The translations under genes were made by a program, and so were the position numbers. Shown here one piece after another: positions 1 to 10,865 of a stretch of DNA of 64,000 nt. This DNA comes from Pelomyxa schiedti (Eukaryota > Evosea > Pelobiontida > Pelomyxidae): NCBI GenBank assembly GCA_020536535.1, contig JAHLWZ010000275.1:99022-163021 (forward strand), written 5' to 3'. Position 1 is the stretch's first letter. Each line of letters starts with the position of its first letter. The notes below the pieces were generated by a model. The model saw only the letters and a list, made by a program, of their open reading frames with translations. It did not search any database and had not been told where the DNA came from.

Positions 1-806
1 TCGACATGGAAGAGGAACTCTTTTACGATGTTCTCCAGCGCATAACCAACATGGATCCCAGTGAACTCCACTCCAAGTTGCAAGCCGGAGAACCGGAAAC
101 ACTCAAGAACTGGAGGTTCCTACTTCACCACCAAGGCATGCAATCCTTGGCAAGTAACGATCCATTGGCACAGATTCCAGCGGCACGAGCTGACCGCTTC
201 GTCAGATTCCTGTGCCTCGAGGGTGGCCCTCTGAGTTGTTTACCTGTGTGCCTTGTTGCGGACATGGGCTGTGGAACTTGTGCACTAGCAAAGAGGTTGG
301 AACCCTGGCATCCTCACATTCAGGTTAGTGCCAATGACTTGTTGCCAAAAACCAAGAATTAAACAAATAATTACAGGGCTTCACAACAATCAACTAACTA
401 ACGATGCAATGAATAGGTTATGAACTACGACCACATCGCTGAAACGGAACCCGACATCCGGTTTACAGTGCAGCCGTGTAATTTCGTAGTCAGCACTCCA
501 TGCAACGCAGCGATGTTCGACATCGTTGTGTTCAGCATGTCACTGAGCTGGGGAGAAGCCAGGCCCGAACTTGTTCAACACGCAATCGCGGAGGCAAAGA
601 GGATACTCAAGCCAAATGGATATGTCTTTGTGGCTGACGAGTTGAACAACTGGTGCTGGCAATCTGGTGGTGTCTCACAGGCCGTTGTGGAACAATTCAC
701 TGGGTCCGGATTCACGCTGCTGGAGGATGGGTTCCAAACGAGTGCCAACCGAAAGTACTTTTACCTTGCTGTGCAGCTGAAGTCTGCCTCAGGCACAAAA
801 TGGTGA
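1..806 (+). CDS. RRP8-like methyltransferase, C-terminal part of a gene cut by the window edge
   Basis: Two exons are visible, 1-323 and 417-806, joined over a 93-base GT-AG intron; the frame is open to the left edge, so the ATG at 6 is probably internal. The product has the SAM-binding motif I VADMGCGTCALAK, then FDIVVFSMSLSW and AKRILKPNGYVFVADE, the signature of the RRP8 family that methylates 25S/28S rRNA or acts in nucleolar silencing. It aligns along its whole length with the end of the next gene, with a slightly shorter linker before motif I and an intron at the same place. The missing upstream part is therefore inferred to carry the same helicase-like core. The pair is a tandem duplication. 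Confidence 0.85.
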
Positions 807-915
807 ACGTGATTCGGAATTTAAATTATTTTTTTCTTTATTGTATTTGTGGACCAATTTAGGCTACCGTACGACAACGTTCTTTAAGAAATAACAAAAA
901 AAATAGTTTTGCGGG

Positions 916-3900
916 ATGTCGGACAACAACCCCCCGGTCGCTTTTACCGAAAACCCGAGGAATACGGTAGTCGCTACTTGCACAAAAAAAAAAACAACTT
1001 CGCAACTCACTCGTATTCCCCACGTATAGAACCCAAACCCCAGCGCCATCGAAACCTCTACGACCACGTCGCCAGCGACGTCGACCTCGTCGGCTAGTCC
1101 TGCAAGTAGCCCTCCCAGCCAGAACCCAGTCGCCGATCACGTCCAGCAGCCGCGCAATCCCTGCGACAACGACGCTGCTATCGCGGCGGCACTGCAGCAG
1201 CGGGAGGAAAACGGCGGCCGGGAGCTCCCCCGACTACCGGAAGAAAACCGTGAGCCTCTGTTGCGTGATACTGGTCCAGTCGCCAAGCACGAGGCGGTGA
1301 GTCCACCCAATGCCCCTGACACCATCAATTGTGGAGGCACTGCTAAGCTGGAAGCTGGGTATCACTTACCAGCAAAACGCAATTATGAATATGGGGATGA
1401 ACCTCCATCTGCATCGCCTCCAAAGAGACCTACTGCCGTAGCCGCTAGTTTCCCGTACAAGCCAGCACTCCCAGATAGAGCGATTATCATTTGTAAGACC
1501 TGCCAAACCAGAGTGAAGGATAAGAAAGAATTCCTCAGTCACAAGTGCCCAAACAAAGTAATCGCCTATATCTGTCAAAGGTGCACATCCGAGGCCATAT
1601 TCTCCACAACTCAGAGTTATGCTGCTCATATAAAGAACACACACCACTTAAGACAACACACCACTTCTGCACAACCACTAACAACAAACACGACATCTAT
1701 AATCACACATCCCAATCCATTACCAATACCAACACCTGTGTCACCATATCCAACACAAAACACACCTTCCCATGCACCACGAAATACACACACTCTAGCT
1801 GTAGATATGACAAAGTGGACGACAGCACAATTCCCGTGCTCTGTTTGCAATGAGGTGTTCCAGGACCATATCTCGATTGAAGCGCATAAGAGGGAACATA
1901 ATCACATCTGCGACACAAAGTGGCAGTGCCGCCACTGTGGAGTACGATATGACGTCCAACATGCACATGCGGCACACATTGGACAATTGAAAAAGGTAAA
2001 AACTGCTTCGTGGCACTCACTGATTAATCACTACCAAAGGAAATTGGTAAAAACAGATTAAATGACCAAGACACCGAACGGGTCATCGGACTCATTGAAG
2101 AGAAATTGCAGAAAATCAGTGTGCAGCTTCTCCCTTCACTCGAGTTGATTGACATCAAACCCAATGTTCCCCACCCTCAAAAGTCCTCAGGGGGCACAAC
2201 CAACTCCCTTGCGGACCCACACTCTAGTTCGCCAGATCCGCATCCAACAGCACCCGAACTCCCACCGTACCAAGTGTTTCCATCACAGGAGAGAGAGGCC
2301 CGCAAGCTTTTCGAGATTATTAAAGGGGAGTGGAACGAACTTCCTAACTCTTACAGAAGCCTGGACGTGCTGATCTTGGTCCAACTACAACTGTTCGATC
2401 AGACACTGAATAGAGTGAGGAGCTTTGAGGAACACATCACCAACAGCGAGCAGTTTCATGGGATGAGGAGGAACCTCCGCATCCGAGTTGTCAAGGGCAA
2501 CAATTACAAAGATAGAAAACATGACACAAGGGAGTTTTTTGACAAAGCTGAAAGGTGCAAAGACGACCCTGAACACTTTTTTGTCATCATCCACGACGAG
2601 TGTCACTGGGGAACAAAGTACACCAAAAAAGAGAAACCTGGTAGGCTTGGCTCCATCCTCAAGGATGCCCTTGTGAGGCCTGGAAACAACATGTTGATAC
2701 TTCAGATTTCAACAACTGCGTGGAACCAGATCGAACTGCTGAAACGATCTTTTGGGTCTGAGAAAATTGAGGAGAGAGAGAAGATTGGGAAGCTTGAGAA
2801 GCACGTGCATGTGTGGACTGAGACCGGTCCTGATGACGGCATGGAATACATTGGTCGCCAAAAGCTGATGGATAGTAAGTGCATCACCGAAAGCAACTCG
2901 TTTTGCCTTGAGAAGTGCGAGGAACTTTGTAACGAGCTGTTTCCTGATGACCCATTCCTGTTCAACAAACTTGCTGCCTCGAGTGACTGGCCCACCTTTT
3001 TGAGTCTCATGACGTATATTGCTGCGTTCATCAAGCGCCATTGTGAAGAGGTTGATTCCCTTTCCTTTTCTCCCGTTTGTGCCTCACCTTTAAACAAAAC
3101 AGTATTCTGAAGTCGTTCCCAGTGAAAGATGGATCCAAATTGTGGACTGTCCACACACCCTTGAAGCAGTGAAGTTGATAAAACAGGGTCACATTGTTGC
3201 TGTGAGGCTGCCGAGCAACCTGTCACGGTGTTACGGAAAAATCATCTCGCGGCTCCTGAAAGGGTTGGGAGAAACAAGATTCTTCTGTGTTCATGATGCC
3301 ATTGACTCTGACCACGATGGCTCCAAAACACTCGTGACTGAGGAATGTGCTGTCCGTCTCGCGGCGTTGCAGGGAAGGAGAAAGGCCACATTCCGGAATT
3401 ACCAAGACCTCAATGGGCTTCCTTGTCTGCTCGTTCTCGTTGAGAAGGTGTGTGCTTTTTGAATGTGGAGGAGTCTTCCCCCCCCCCCCCCAACCGACTG
3501 ACTGACAACCAGGCACGAATGGGAGACACAATGCCAATCAACTTCAAACTGTTTGACCTGAGGGCACGTTACCTCACTCCAAAGTTTGTTTTTTCGGCCT
3601 TCTTGCAGGACATTGGACGTGCATTCGAGTGGTGTCAGGCTGAAAAACCTGGAAAACCTACCCAAGACTGTATCCGCGTTTACGTCAACTCAATGGCATA
3701 TCAGTATGCAAAAAACCCCGTTGAGACACTTCAGTGTTCCAATGGCCAGTTGGAACCTTGCTTGAAGAAGACCGGCGGCAAAAAATGTCCATATGAACGA
3801 GTGAGTTCTTTGACAATGTGGTTCCCCCCAGACTTACCTCAATTTTAGGTGCCGGACAACGCTTTCCCAGCGTCGCTGGAGGTGTTCCTCAACCCGAATC

Positions 3901-4873
3901 TCATTTGGAAGCCATCGGAAATGGGTTCCTGGAAATTTCTGGAGGAGAACTTGAGTGACCTGTCAGACAAACTGAAGCAACGGTTTGTGATCTCAGCTGA
4001 GCCTCAGATCGGCAAGACTGGTGCTTACCTCCACTTCATTGAGCTCCTCGTGAATCACTTCGAACTCCCGCCTGCTAACCATGAGGAGGAAATGTTTTAC
4101 TATGTTCTCGGGAGCCTGACAAACATGGATCCCAATGAACTCCACTCCAAGTTGGAACGGGGCGACCCAGAAACACTCCAGAATTGGAGATTTCTGCTTC
4201 AGTGCCAAGACAAACTGTTTGAGGCAACGTCGGAAAGGGAGCGACTGTTGCTGATACCACCTGAAGATCAGACGGTTCCATCATCACGAGCAGCCAGCTT
4301 CATCTGGGATCTGTGCTTTAAACACGGCCTTCCGCAAGAATCCCTTCTGGACGGCTCCCCCGTGTGTCTTGTTGCGGACATGGGCTGCGGAACTTGTGCA
4401 CTCGCGAAAAAGTTGAAAGAATACCACCCCCAAATACAGGTGCGCGATCACATAATGTAAGTCCCACCCAACCACTATTCATCAACAAACAGGTGACCAA
4501 CTTTGACCACACATACGGGGAAGAGGACAGCTGCTACAAAGTGGTGCCGTGCAACTTCACCAACACTCCAGCCCAAGAGGGAGTGTTTGATGTTGTTGTG
4601 TTCAGCATGTCGCTGAGCTGGGGCGGCGCCAGGCCAGAGTTCGTTCATAAAGCAATCGTGGAGGCAAAGAGGATACTCAAGCCGAAGGGATACATCTTTG
4701 TGGCTGACGAGTTGAACAACTGGTGTTGGCTGGGTGGCGTTGACCCGGTGCCGCGTGCGCTCATGGTAGAATTCGCAAACCAGGCAATCTCGCGGATTGG
4801 GAATGATGGGAGCTTGTTCATCAAAGAGAGAAGCATCGATAGGAAGTACTTTTACCTGGCAATGCACACGTGA
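916..4873 (+). CDS. Zinc finger / circularly permuted SF2 helicase-like / RRP8-like methyltransferase fusion
   Basis: Seven exons (916-966, 1030-1995, 2040-3050, 3103-3447, 3513-3800, 3849-4439, 4493-4873) give about 1,210 residues, all junctions in phase 0. After a low-complexity start come C2H2-like fingers (CKTC...HKC, CQRC...H, CSVC, CRHC). Then HDECHWG (motif II), LQISTTAW (motif III), LLVLVEKARMGDT and AFLQDIGRAF (motif V/VI-like), and only afterwards SAEPQIGKTGAYL (Walker A). This order, II-III-V-VI then I, is a circular permutation of an SF2 core, the arrangement described for GREB1-family proteins. The last third is an RRP8-type methyltransferase (VADMGCGTCALAK, AKRILKPKGYIF). Domain calls come from motifs only; helicase activity is not implied. 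The start is the first ATG compatible with a 63-base intron. Confidence 0.75.
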
Positions 4874-5010
4874 CAATTTCCGGCACAACGAATTGTCGTA
4901 CAACGAAAATTTTTTCTCTGTCCACTGCTTTTTTCTTTTTGTTTTTGGCCACGGAATTGCCCCGAAAAAAAAAACACTTGCGAAAGTTCGAGTTACAACA
5001 ACGCAAGACG

Positions 5011-5871
5011 ATGTCTCAGAAGTGCCCACGTTGCACCAAGTCCGTCTACGCAAACGAGCGGTATTTTCCTTTCTTTTGCTTCCTCCTTTTTTTTCCCCAG
5101 TCGGTGCCTAGCGCGCGAGTTGAGAGAAAATGGAATAACTTTGTTTGCGTTAGAGTTTCTGCTCTTGGAAAGGCTTTCCACAAGTCATGTTTCAAGTGCA
5201 TGCAGTGCAACGGCGCCCTGCAGCTCGGTAGCGAGTGCGGCGGCCCTGATTCGTTGCCCTACTGCAAGAAATGTCGGTTTCCTTTTCCACCTTATTTTAA
5301 AAATAAAAAAGCTGCGAAATGTTCTAACTTACACTTCTCATTGAAGGTTACGGCCAGAAGTTCGGCCCTAAGGGTTTCGGTGTGTCTTCCCCCTGTTTTG
5401 TAGAAACCCTAGAATTACTTTGGTCGTGGAGTCTTAGGCATTTATTAACATGCAAAAACAGGACACGGCTCAACAGAGGCAACTAATTCGCAGAGGCGAC
5501 AACCCGGCGCACCGGCTCCCAATGTTGCACCCAGTGGGCCTGTTGTTGAGTGCATGATGGATAAGGAGGCCGCCCAGTATGATTCACCACCAGAGCCTGA
5601 GCCGCAACCAGAACCCACACCAACTCCTGTTGCAGTGACTACTCCTGCTTCACCCCCTTCAACACCCACTCCAGCTGCTACTACTGGGCCCAAGTTCTGT
5701 CCAGGTTTGAATCTTTTTCGTCATTGTTCTTATACTAAACAAACTCCCACCCTTATCTGCTAGAGTGTGGATCAAAAACCACTGGTGCCAAGGTAGTTGC
5801 CCCGTTTTGTTTCAAAATATTGACACTGCCCCACATAGTTTTGCCCAGAGTGCGGAGCCAAGCTGATTTAA
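5011..5871 (+). CDS. LIM domain protein with C-terminal double zinc ribbon
   Basis: Six exons (5011-5060, 5154-5272, 5347-5379, 5462-5704, 5764-5792, 5839-5871) encode 168 residues. Residues 1-60 form one LIM domain of cysteine-rich-protein type: MSQKCPRCTKSVYANE, then GKAFHKSCFKCMQC and CKKCYGQKFGPKGFG, with every zinc ligand present. A Pro/Glu/Thr-rich linker follows, and the protein ends in two short zinc knuckles, KFCPECG and KFCPECGAKLI. CRP-like LIM proteins act as adaptors on actin or in the nucleus. Joining one to a bacterial-style double zinc ribbon is unusual. Exons 5 and 6 are only 29 and 33 bases, but both restore the expected CPEC motifs, which supports the splicing. Confidence 0.88.
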
Positions 5872-6198
5872 ATTTCAAAATGGACATGAAAAACATCTTC
5901 ACTTTCTCCACTTTTTTTTGAATAGGAAAAACCCAAGTTGTGTATTGCCAGGAAAAGGCTTGGCACTTGTTTGGAACCCAACAGTGTGGTGAATTCAAAA
6001 TTCTGATCTGCACACAGGCTGAAGAGCCTCAAGATTGCAGAGGTACTGGACATTTGGGTAATTTTTAATCACCAGACAAGCCTCCCCTCCACTTGATTCC
6101 TGCATCTGAAGAACGCATCGCGTTACTGTCTTTGGAGCTCTTCCACCTTGTGCCTGGGCGAAATTGGTTGCTTTTCCGGCACTTCCGCAATTTGGGTG
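5872..6198 (+). other. Gap between LIM gene and PSMG2 with no supported gene
   Basis: These 327 bases hold several open frames on both strands, but none starts, splices and ends convincingly. A minus-strand frame ends within a few bases of the LIM stop codon, in the palindrome ATTTAAAT. I could not join it to a start. The stretch most likely holds the LIM 3' UTR and the PSMG2 promoter. Confidence 0.5.
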
Positions 6199-7372
6199 AT
6201 GCTTGTCCCCGATTTTTTTGTGGCCGCGCACGGGTCGTCCAGTGGCTTCAGTGGTTGTCCCATAATTGTGGTACATTGGCTCTGCCATTTGTTGTTTCCT
6301 CGTTTGGTTCGGGCTCCATCCGGACACCAACCTCCCTGAACCACCGACCGACCGCGATCGACTCTAACCCCCCACAAAACGACAGCCGGCTTTGACTATC
6401 GGCAATGTACCGCAGATGGCCTGTGACCTGCTGATTCACAACAGCCACGCGAACCGCGTTGGCTACATTTGCTCCGACGACGTTGTTGCCACATGCGGCG
6501 TGGATGCCTACACTCCCCCGTCTTCTGGCGTTGTTCATACTTCTGTGGAGTGTATTGACTTTCTCCCCCTCTTTTTGGGAATATTTTCTTTCTCTGCTCG
6601 TCGCCTACATTTTCCTTATCGAAATAACTTAGTGTATGAGTGTCCCAGACCCACGGGTAGTGTATTCATTCTCCAGCAACGCTCTCCAGTGAGACAGGTG
6701 ATTCCCACCTTTGTATATGTTGCTCCGCTGATTCATCTTTCTTTTACTCCAGGGTTGTGGCTTGCAATATGCCGCTAGTCTTAGCAAGTGGCTAAAGGAC
6801 TCTGGGTTTTCCCATGTTGTATTGTTAGTAAGTATTGATGCTGGGAGAGTGCCACCACAAGAAGGGTACCGTCTTTGGCAATCCTTACATAAATAATCAA
6901 ACCAATCCCAAACCGAAGGCAAAGGAATTAATTGGTTAAACTGCAGCTCATTGAGATTCTTTGTGAATAACCTGGAGAGTGCACTTTCGACTCTCTCCCC
7001 CATGGGTCAGAAAGTTACCGAATCCGACCTTCTTATGCTCTCTGAGGATTCACCTTCACTCGCGTAGGTGTCCATTTGTGTTGCCCATTCTCACCCCCTT
7101 TAGACTGTGGAAGTTTTCCAAAGAGAGTGCCTTACCCTTTGTTGTATTGGAAACAGTATGCCACGAGGGAGACAATGTAGTTGACGCAGTACAATTCACC
7201 TGCCAGGTTAATGACTATTTGCATCTGTTACCAGGTAGGCAGAACAAACCCCTTGACTGCCAGTAACCCTCTGTTTTCATCAGTTACGGAAAACCCAAGA
7301 ATAACTGTGCCTCCATCCTGGAGCCATACCGTACTCTGGGGTTCTGTTGGCCACACAACAACACTCTACTGA
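6199..7372 (+). CDS. PSMG2: Proteasome assembly chaperone 2
   Basis: Seven exons fit with consistent phases: 6199-6270, 6386-6551, 6633-6688, 6753-6865, 6947-7063, 7104-7234 and 7284-7372. The product begins MLVPDFF and shows PALTIGNVPQMACDLLI, RVGYICSDDVVATCG, GLQYAASLSKWLKDSGF, CHEGDNVVDAVQF and the final PPSWSHTVLWGSVG. These match the ATP-grasp-like PAC2 family from end to end. PAC2 pairs with PAC1 to assemble the alpha ring of the 20S proteasome in the cytosol. The first exon was chosen because its start resembles the family N-terminus (MFVP in animals) and it joins in frame at GCPIIV/PALTIG. Confidence 0.88.
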
Positions 7373-7398
7373 GCACAACAACACACCGCTCCTCCAAA

Positions 7399-7486
7399 TG
7401 GCTGATTAAAAAAAACACCAGACCGCCGATCCTGAGCCAATAACGAAAAGTACAGCGTTCCGGTCTGTTGATTATTTTATTCAGGC
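7399..7486. repeat. Short inverted-repeat element, copy 1
   Basis: An element of about 88 bases. It starts TGGCTGATTAAAA, has an internal hairpin arm CAGACCG paired with CGGTCTG, and ends TTTTATTCAGGCA. The core is nearly identical to copies at 7497 and 30186. The outer ends are inverted repeats, slightly decayed here compared with the third copy. It lies just 3' of PSMG2. Confidence 0.85.
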
Positions 7487-7496
7487 AAAATACACT

Positions 7497-7579
7497 TGGC
7501 AGAATAAAACACCAGACCGCCGATCCTTAGCGACGATAACGAAAATGACAGCGTTCCGGTCTGTTGATTATTTTATTCC
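7497..7579. repeat. Short inverted-repeat element, copy 2
   Basis: The second copy stands ten bases after the first in the same orientation. It starts TGGCAGAATAAAA, keeps the CAGACCG/CGGTCTG arms and ends TTTTATTC. The left flank TTGGC differs by one base from the fully symmetric copy at 30186. It lies 66 bases upstream of the thioesterase start codon, so it may sit in that promoter or 5' UTR. Confidence 0.85.
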
Positions 7580-7645
7580 TCTTGCCTTCCCAGAAAAATA
7601 GCGTGCGTGTCGCACAGTGAGAGCTGGTAAATTTTTCAAATCGTG

Positions 7646-8380
7646 ATGGCTACATCAACACCAAGCAGTGGGAGTGGCAGTGGGCTCGTAGTTGGGCTGA
7701 AGAGGGAGGCCCCTGCTTTTGTAGTTCAGACCGAGCACACTGCCGCCAAGTACTCGAGCGGCCTGGCTCCTGTTCTAGCAACACCGCACTTGGTGAATCC
7801 CAGCAGTAATAATAATAATGGGCAGCGTCGTTGAGTGGTGGTTTAATATAATAACAGTTTGTCCATCACCGCAACTATGTGGTTGGGGTGTTTGTTAACA
7901 ACTTCTATTTGCTGTATGTAGGTTGCCATGTTTGAGTGCTGCGGGAAGGACTTGATGGATCCGTTCTTGGAGCCAGGCCGTAGCTCCGTCGGGTACTCTC
8001 AACATGCCAATCCTCCTTGTACTAACAGCCTTTGTTTGTTGCAGATCATTCATTACTGTCAAACATACTGCTCCTACGCCAGTGGGAATGAAAGTTACCA
8101 TTTCCATGGAACTAGTACGCTTCCTTGCCCTTATTCTCTATACTAGAAAGTATAGTATAATAAAATAGTACTTGGAAAAATTCAAAACAGCTAATATCTT
8201 TTTTTTTACTCAAAAAAAAAGGTTGCTGTCGATGGACCAAGACTTAAGTTCAAGGGTATTGCTAGGGATGAAGTGGAAGTTATTGGAGAATGTGAGCACG
8301 AGAGGTTCATAATCAATTGGGAAAGGTTCATGGCTAAAGTTGCTGCAAAACAAGCCAAAATCGCCACTTCATCCTCATAA
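7646..8380 (+). CDS. FlK-type hotdog acyl-CoA thioesterase
   Basis: Four exons (7646-7792, 7922-7992, 8045-8114, 8222-8380) encode 148 residues. The core reads VLATPHLVAMFECCGKDLMDPFLEPG, then GSFITVKHTAPTPVGMKV, and ends with ECEHERFIINWERFMAKV. This matches the fluoroacetyl-CoA thioesterase fold of Streptomyces FlK. The Thr (ATPHL), the Glu (MFE) and the His (KHTAPTPVG) fall where the family has its Thr-Glu-His triad. The substrate here is unknown; the family also contains many uncharacterised bacterial members. A Ser/Gly-rich N-terminus of about 20 residues precedes the domain. The intron before exon 3 contains a TACTAAC branch-point sequence. Confidence 0.8.
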
Positions 8381-8428
8381 GAAAATTTTCAATAAATGAA
8401 CTCCATGCCTCAAGCTCTTTCTGACTTC

Positions 8429-10389
8429 TTAGCGGCGTTTTTTGAATATTGAGCCTTCCTGGTAGAGGTATGAATCGCCGTTCACAGTGAATCTTCTTCC
8501 TTGAGGAAGGGTACGGTAGTGTGTAGGCACGTTTGCGTGAAATTGGTTGGAGGGAACCATGAAAGGAGGTGTGGGGAGTAATGGGTTCCTCGGGTTTGGT
8601 GTGGGACTAATTGGACGTGGGTTGAGTTGTAAAGGTAACTGATCGGAATTGAACCGCGGAGTTGGACTTTGAGTCATTCCCCTTGGCGTTGCATGTACCT
8701 ACTTGTGTTAGAAACATTAAGAGAAAGTACTTGCTAGACCACAGGAAAAGTGCAGTGAGCCGCTACAGGCGACGTGCTAGAAGCTATGGATGGTGTCTGC
8801 GTGTCTGGGTGTGAAACAATGGGTTGCATTGGAGGGATGGTGCGCGTTTCAGCGGGTGAACTGTGGAGGCCTTCATAGCGCGGCTGTTCACAAATACTTG
8901 TACAACCTCTGAGTGCATCTCTACCAGCCGGCTCGACCAAGGTCTCATCACTTCTGAGGGACGAAAAAGGAATCTGCACCTTGGAAAATAGGGTAGAGAA
9001 CATGCTGGGTGGGTCTTTGTCCTCGTAACGGGCCCTGGATTGCTGAACAGGGGCAGTATATGCTTGAGGAAGATCCCAGGGCAATACATCTCGTAATGCA
9101 GGAGGAGGTGGCAAAGGTGGAAGAGGGGGGAGCGTAGTATGGTCGTTGACGGGTATAGTTGGCATTGGGCTCTGAAGGAATTGAGTATCAACAATCCCTA
9201 GTCGAGTTTGAAGTTGTACTAGAGCGGATTCTCTCTCCTTCAATTTGGTATCAAAGGCGGCAACTAACTGTTTTTGAAAATATAACTCATTATTAGTAGC
9301 CCTGGCCTTCTCTGCGCGGTGGGTCAATTTGGTTTCCAGGTTTTCCATCTCTTCTTGCAGAGCCACAATCTGTTTCTTCATTTTCACATTTTCTTCATCA
9401 TTTTCAGTCGTTTGTGACCGCTGGTGTGCTTTGAGTAGCTCTACGTATGCGCGCAGCTGTTCCACTTCACTTCTGAGCTCTCTTGCTTCGTCTAGGGCAG
9501 TCTGAAATCTCCCAACCTCTACCACTTCCGCTCTGAATTGCGCAAGTTCAGCTGAATCAAGTTTCAGTTGAACCACCTTCTTTTCTAGATTTGCGCATTC
9601 AAGCTTCCATTTAGATGCCTCTTCTGTGAGAGTTTTCTTGGCGACTTGCTCGGCCGATACACGAGAACATAATATTTCTACCTGGTGTCTGAGTTGAGCT
9701 GCTACATCTTCGGCTGTATGCAGTTTGTTCTCTGCCTCAGTAAGGGATACTTGACTTTTTCCTGTTGCCTCCTCGGCCACACCACAGCGTTGTTTCCATG
9801 TCTCCGCTTCTGATCTGTTTGCACTGATTTGGTTTTTGAGCCGTGTTATCTCTGATTCCATATGTCTCAAGGACTGCGTCAAATCTGTTTCGGTTTTTTT
9901 GTTGGATTGCTTGAGCTGTGCTAAGGCTTGCTTGGTGGCACACACTTTTCCCTGTTCGTCCAGTAGTTGGGTTGCCAGTTCAGTTTTACTCTTTCTCTCA
10001 CTATCAAGTAATTCTTCTAGAGTCTGGCATCTTTGGTTTTGTCGTCTCAACTCTTCATGGAGTGTCAAGATAGTGGTTTCATGATTGTCCAGTACTTTCT
10101 CAGGTGAATTTGTTATTTGAATGCAGTTTGTGTCGGCTTCTGCACGTTCAACATCCATAGGTGGTTGCGTCACAGTAGAGTGAATGTGTGTATCCTGCTG
10201 AATGATAGGTGCTTCATTAACAGCTGTGGGAGCCGAGTCACAGTCTCGATGGACTGGTAAATCCTCCGGAACGTTGAAAGGTACTGCTGCACAAGTTCCC
10301 TGTTCAGGTTGTTGGTCAAGGCTCTCTCCATTCTCTTTCGGTTGGTTCCTTTGCATAGAAGGAGGAGAGTGCATCAGTATGTCTTTCAT
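8429..10389 (-). CDS. Long coiled-coil protein, function unknown
   Basis: Two exons are joined by an intron at about 8680-8755: a long one that ends near AHCTFP, and a final one running from VHATPRGMTQ to GSIFKKRR. The product has about 640 residues. Residues roughly 100-370 are a continuous heptad coiled coil (EELRRQNQRCQTLEELL onward, rich in Glu, Gln, Leu and Lys). A Pro/Ser-rich tail follows, with a patch PPLPPLPPPP, and the end is basic. The start is set at the first in-frame ATG (MKDILMHSP); the frame is open 15 codons further with no ATG. I see no catalytic motif. Centrosomal, flagellar or scaffold roles are possible, but nothing here decides. Confidence 0.65.
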
Positions 10390-10729
10390 TAGCTTCTCGT
10401 GTCTGTGTGCGAAGTGGTGAAGTAAGAGTAGCACGGAATCTACGCCTCATTTAAACGCAAGAGGTTGGAGAAAGAAAAAATTGTACCATAGAAACCCCGC
10501 GATGACAGTAGACAAACGACAAGCGTTACTACCCAAGTCGTCATTCCGACGACAATGCTCGCTACTGGTGTAAATCTAAGAGCCTGTGGATCTCGCCACA
10601 ACACCGATGCGCCGTCGTGCTGCCTTTGTTTGGTTGTTATTGGTTTTTTTAACCTTTGGCATTCATCATCCTGGCGTCCAATATTTTGGCAGGAATCCCC
10701 TGCGACACGAAAGTTAACGCGAAGAAGAC
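10390..10729. other. Gap between coiled-coil gene and tRNA locus
   Basis: I see no supported protein gene here. The stretch holds the promoter side of the minus-strand coiled-coil gene and then A/T-rich sequence up to the poly-A run that acts as terminator for the tRNA locus. A + strand frame across 10555-10842 only reads antisense through the tRNA. Confidence 0.45.
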
Positions 10730-10741
10730 AAAAAAAAAAAA
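10730..10741 (-). terminator. RNA polymerase III terminator of the tRNA locus
   Basis: On the minus strand a run of twelve T residues begins 41 bases after the last base assigned to the tRNA. Four or more T residues end pol III transcription, so the whole leader, tRNA halves and trailer would lie in one transcript. Confidence 0.7.
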
Positions 10742-10782
10742 TTAGAGCGAGTGGTTATTTGGATACTGCTATAACTTGTCGT

Positions 10783-10865
10783 TCTGACGCTCTACCAGTT
10801 GAGCTACCCCACTTTTTGATGACTAGTGGGGGTTGGCGTTGATCCAACGACCTTCAGACCTTCAT
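10783..10865 (-). tRNA. tRNA-Phe(GAA) gene in circularly permuted order (3' half before 5' half)
   Basis: Read on the minus strand, the 3' half comes first (10865-10824): anticodon loop ATGAAGG, stem TCTGA, variable loop AGGTC, T-stem GTTGG/CCAAC, acceptor CCCCACT and discriminator A. Ten bases later (10813-10783) comes the 5' half: acceptor AGTGGGG, TA, D-stem GCTC/GAGC with loop AACTGGTA, G26 and anticodon stem TCAGA. Joined in mature order, the acceptor pairs 7/7, the D-stem 4/4, the anticodon stem 5/5 and the T-stem 5/5. T33, anticodon GAA and G37 fit tRNA-Phe, as do A73 and the AGGTC variable loop. A-box TAGCTCAACTGG and B-box-like GGATCAACGCC are present in swapped order. No normal 5' half precedes the 3' half. 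Leader CTATGA (10867-10862) pairs with trailer TTATAG (10774-10769), as expected of a splicing-endonuclease substrate. CCA is not encoded. Confidence 0.8.

Noticed and set aside
5753-6330. Minus-strand frames overlapping the PSMG2 first exon
   Set aside because: They cannot be spliced into one protein, and the + strand exon at 6199 gives the conserved PAC2 N-terminus.
10783-10823. Reading the tRNA as an ordinary gene with anticodon GAC after TCAGA
   Set aside because: It would need C33 in place of T33, and no 3' half with matching stems lies downstream before the T run.
10555-10842. Open frame of 95 codons on the + strand
   Set aside because: It reads antisense through the tRNA halves and has no domain or splice support.
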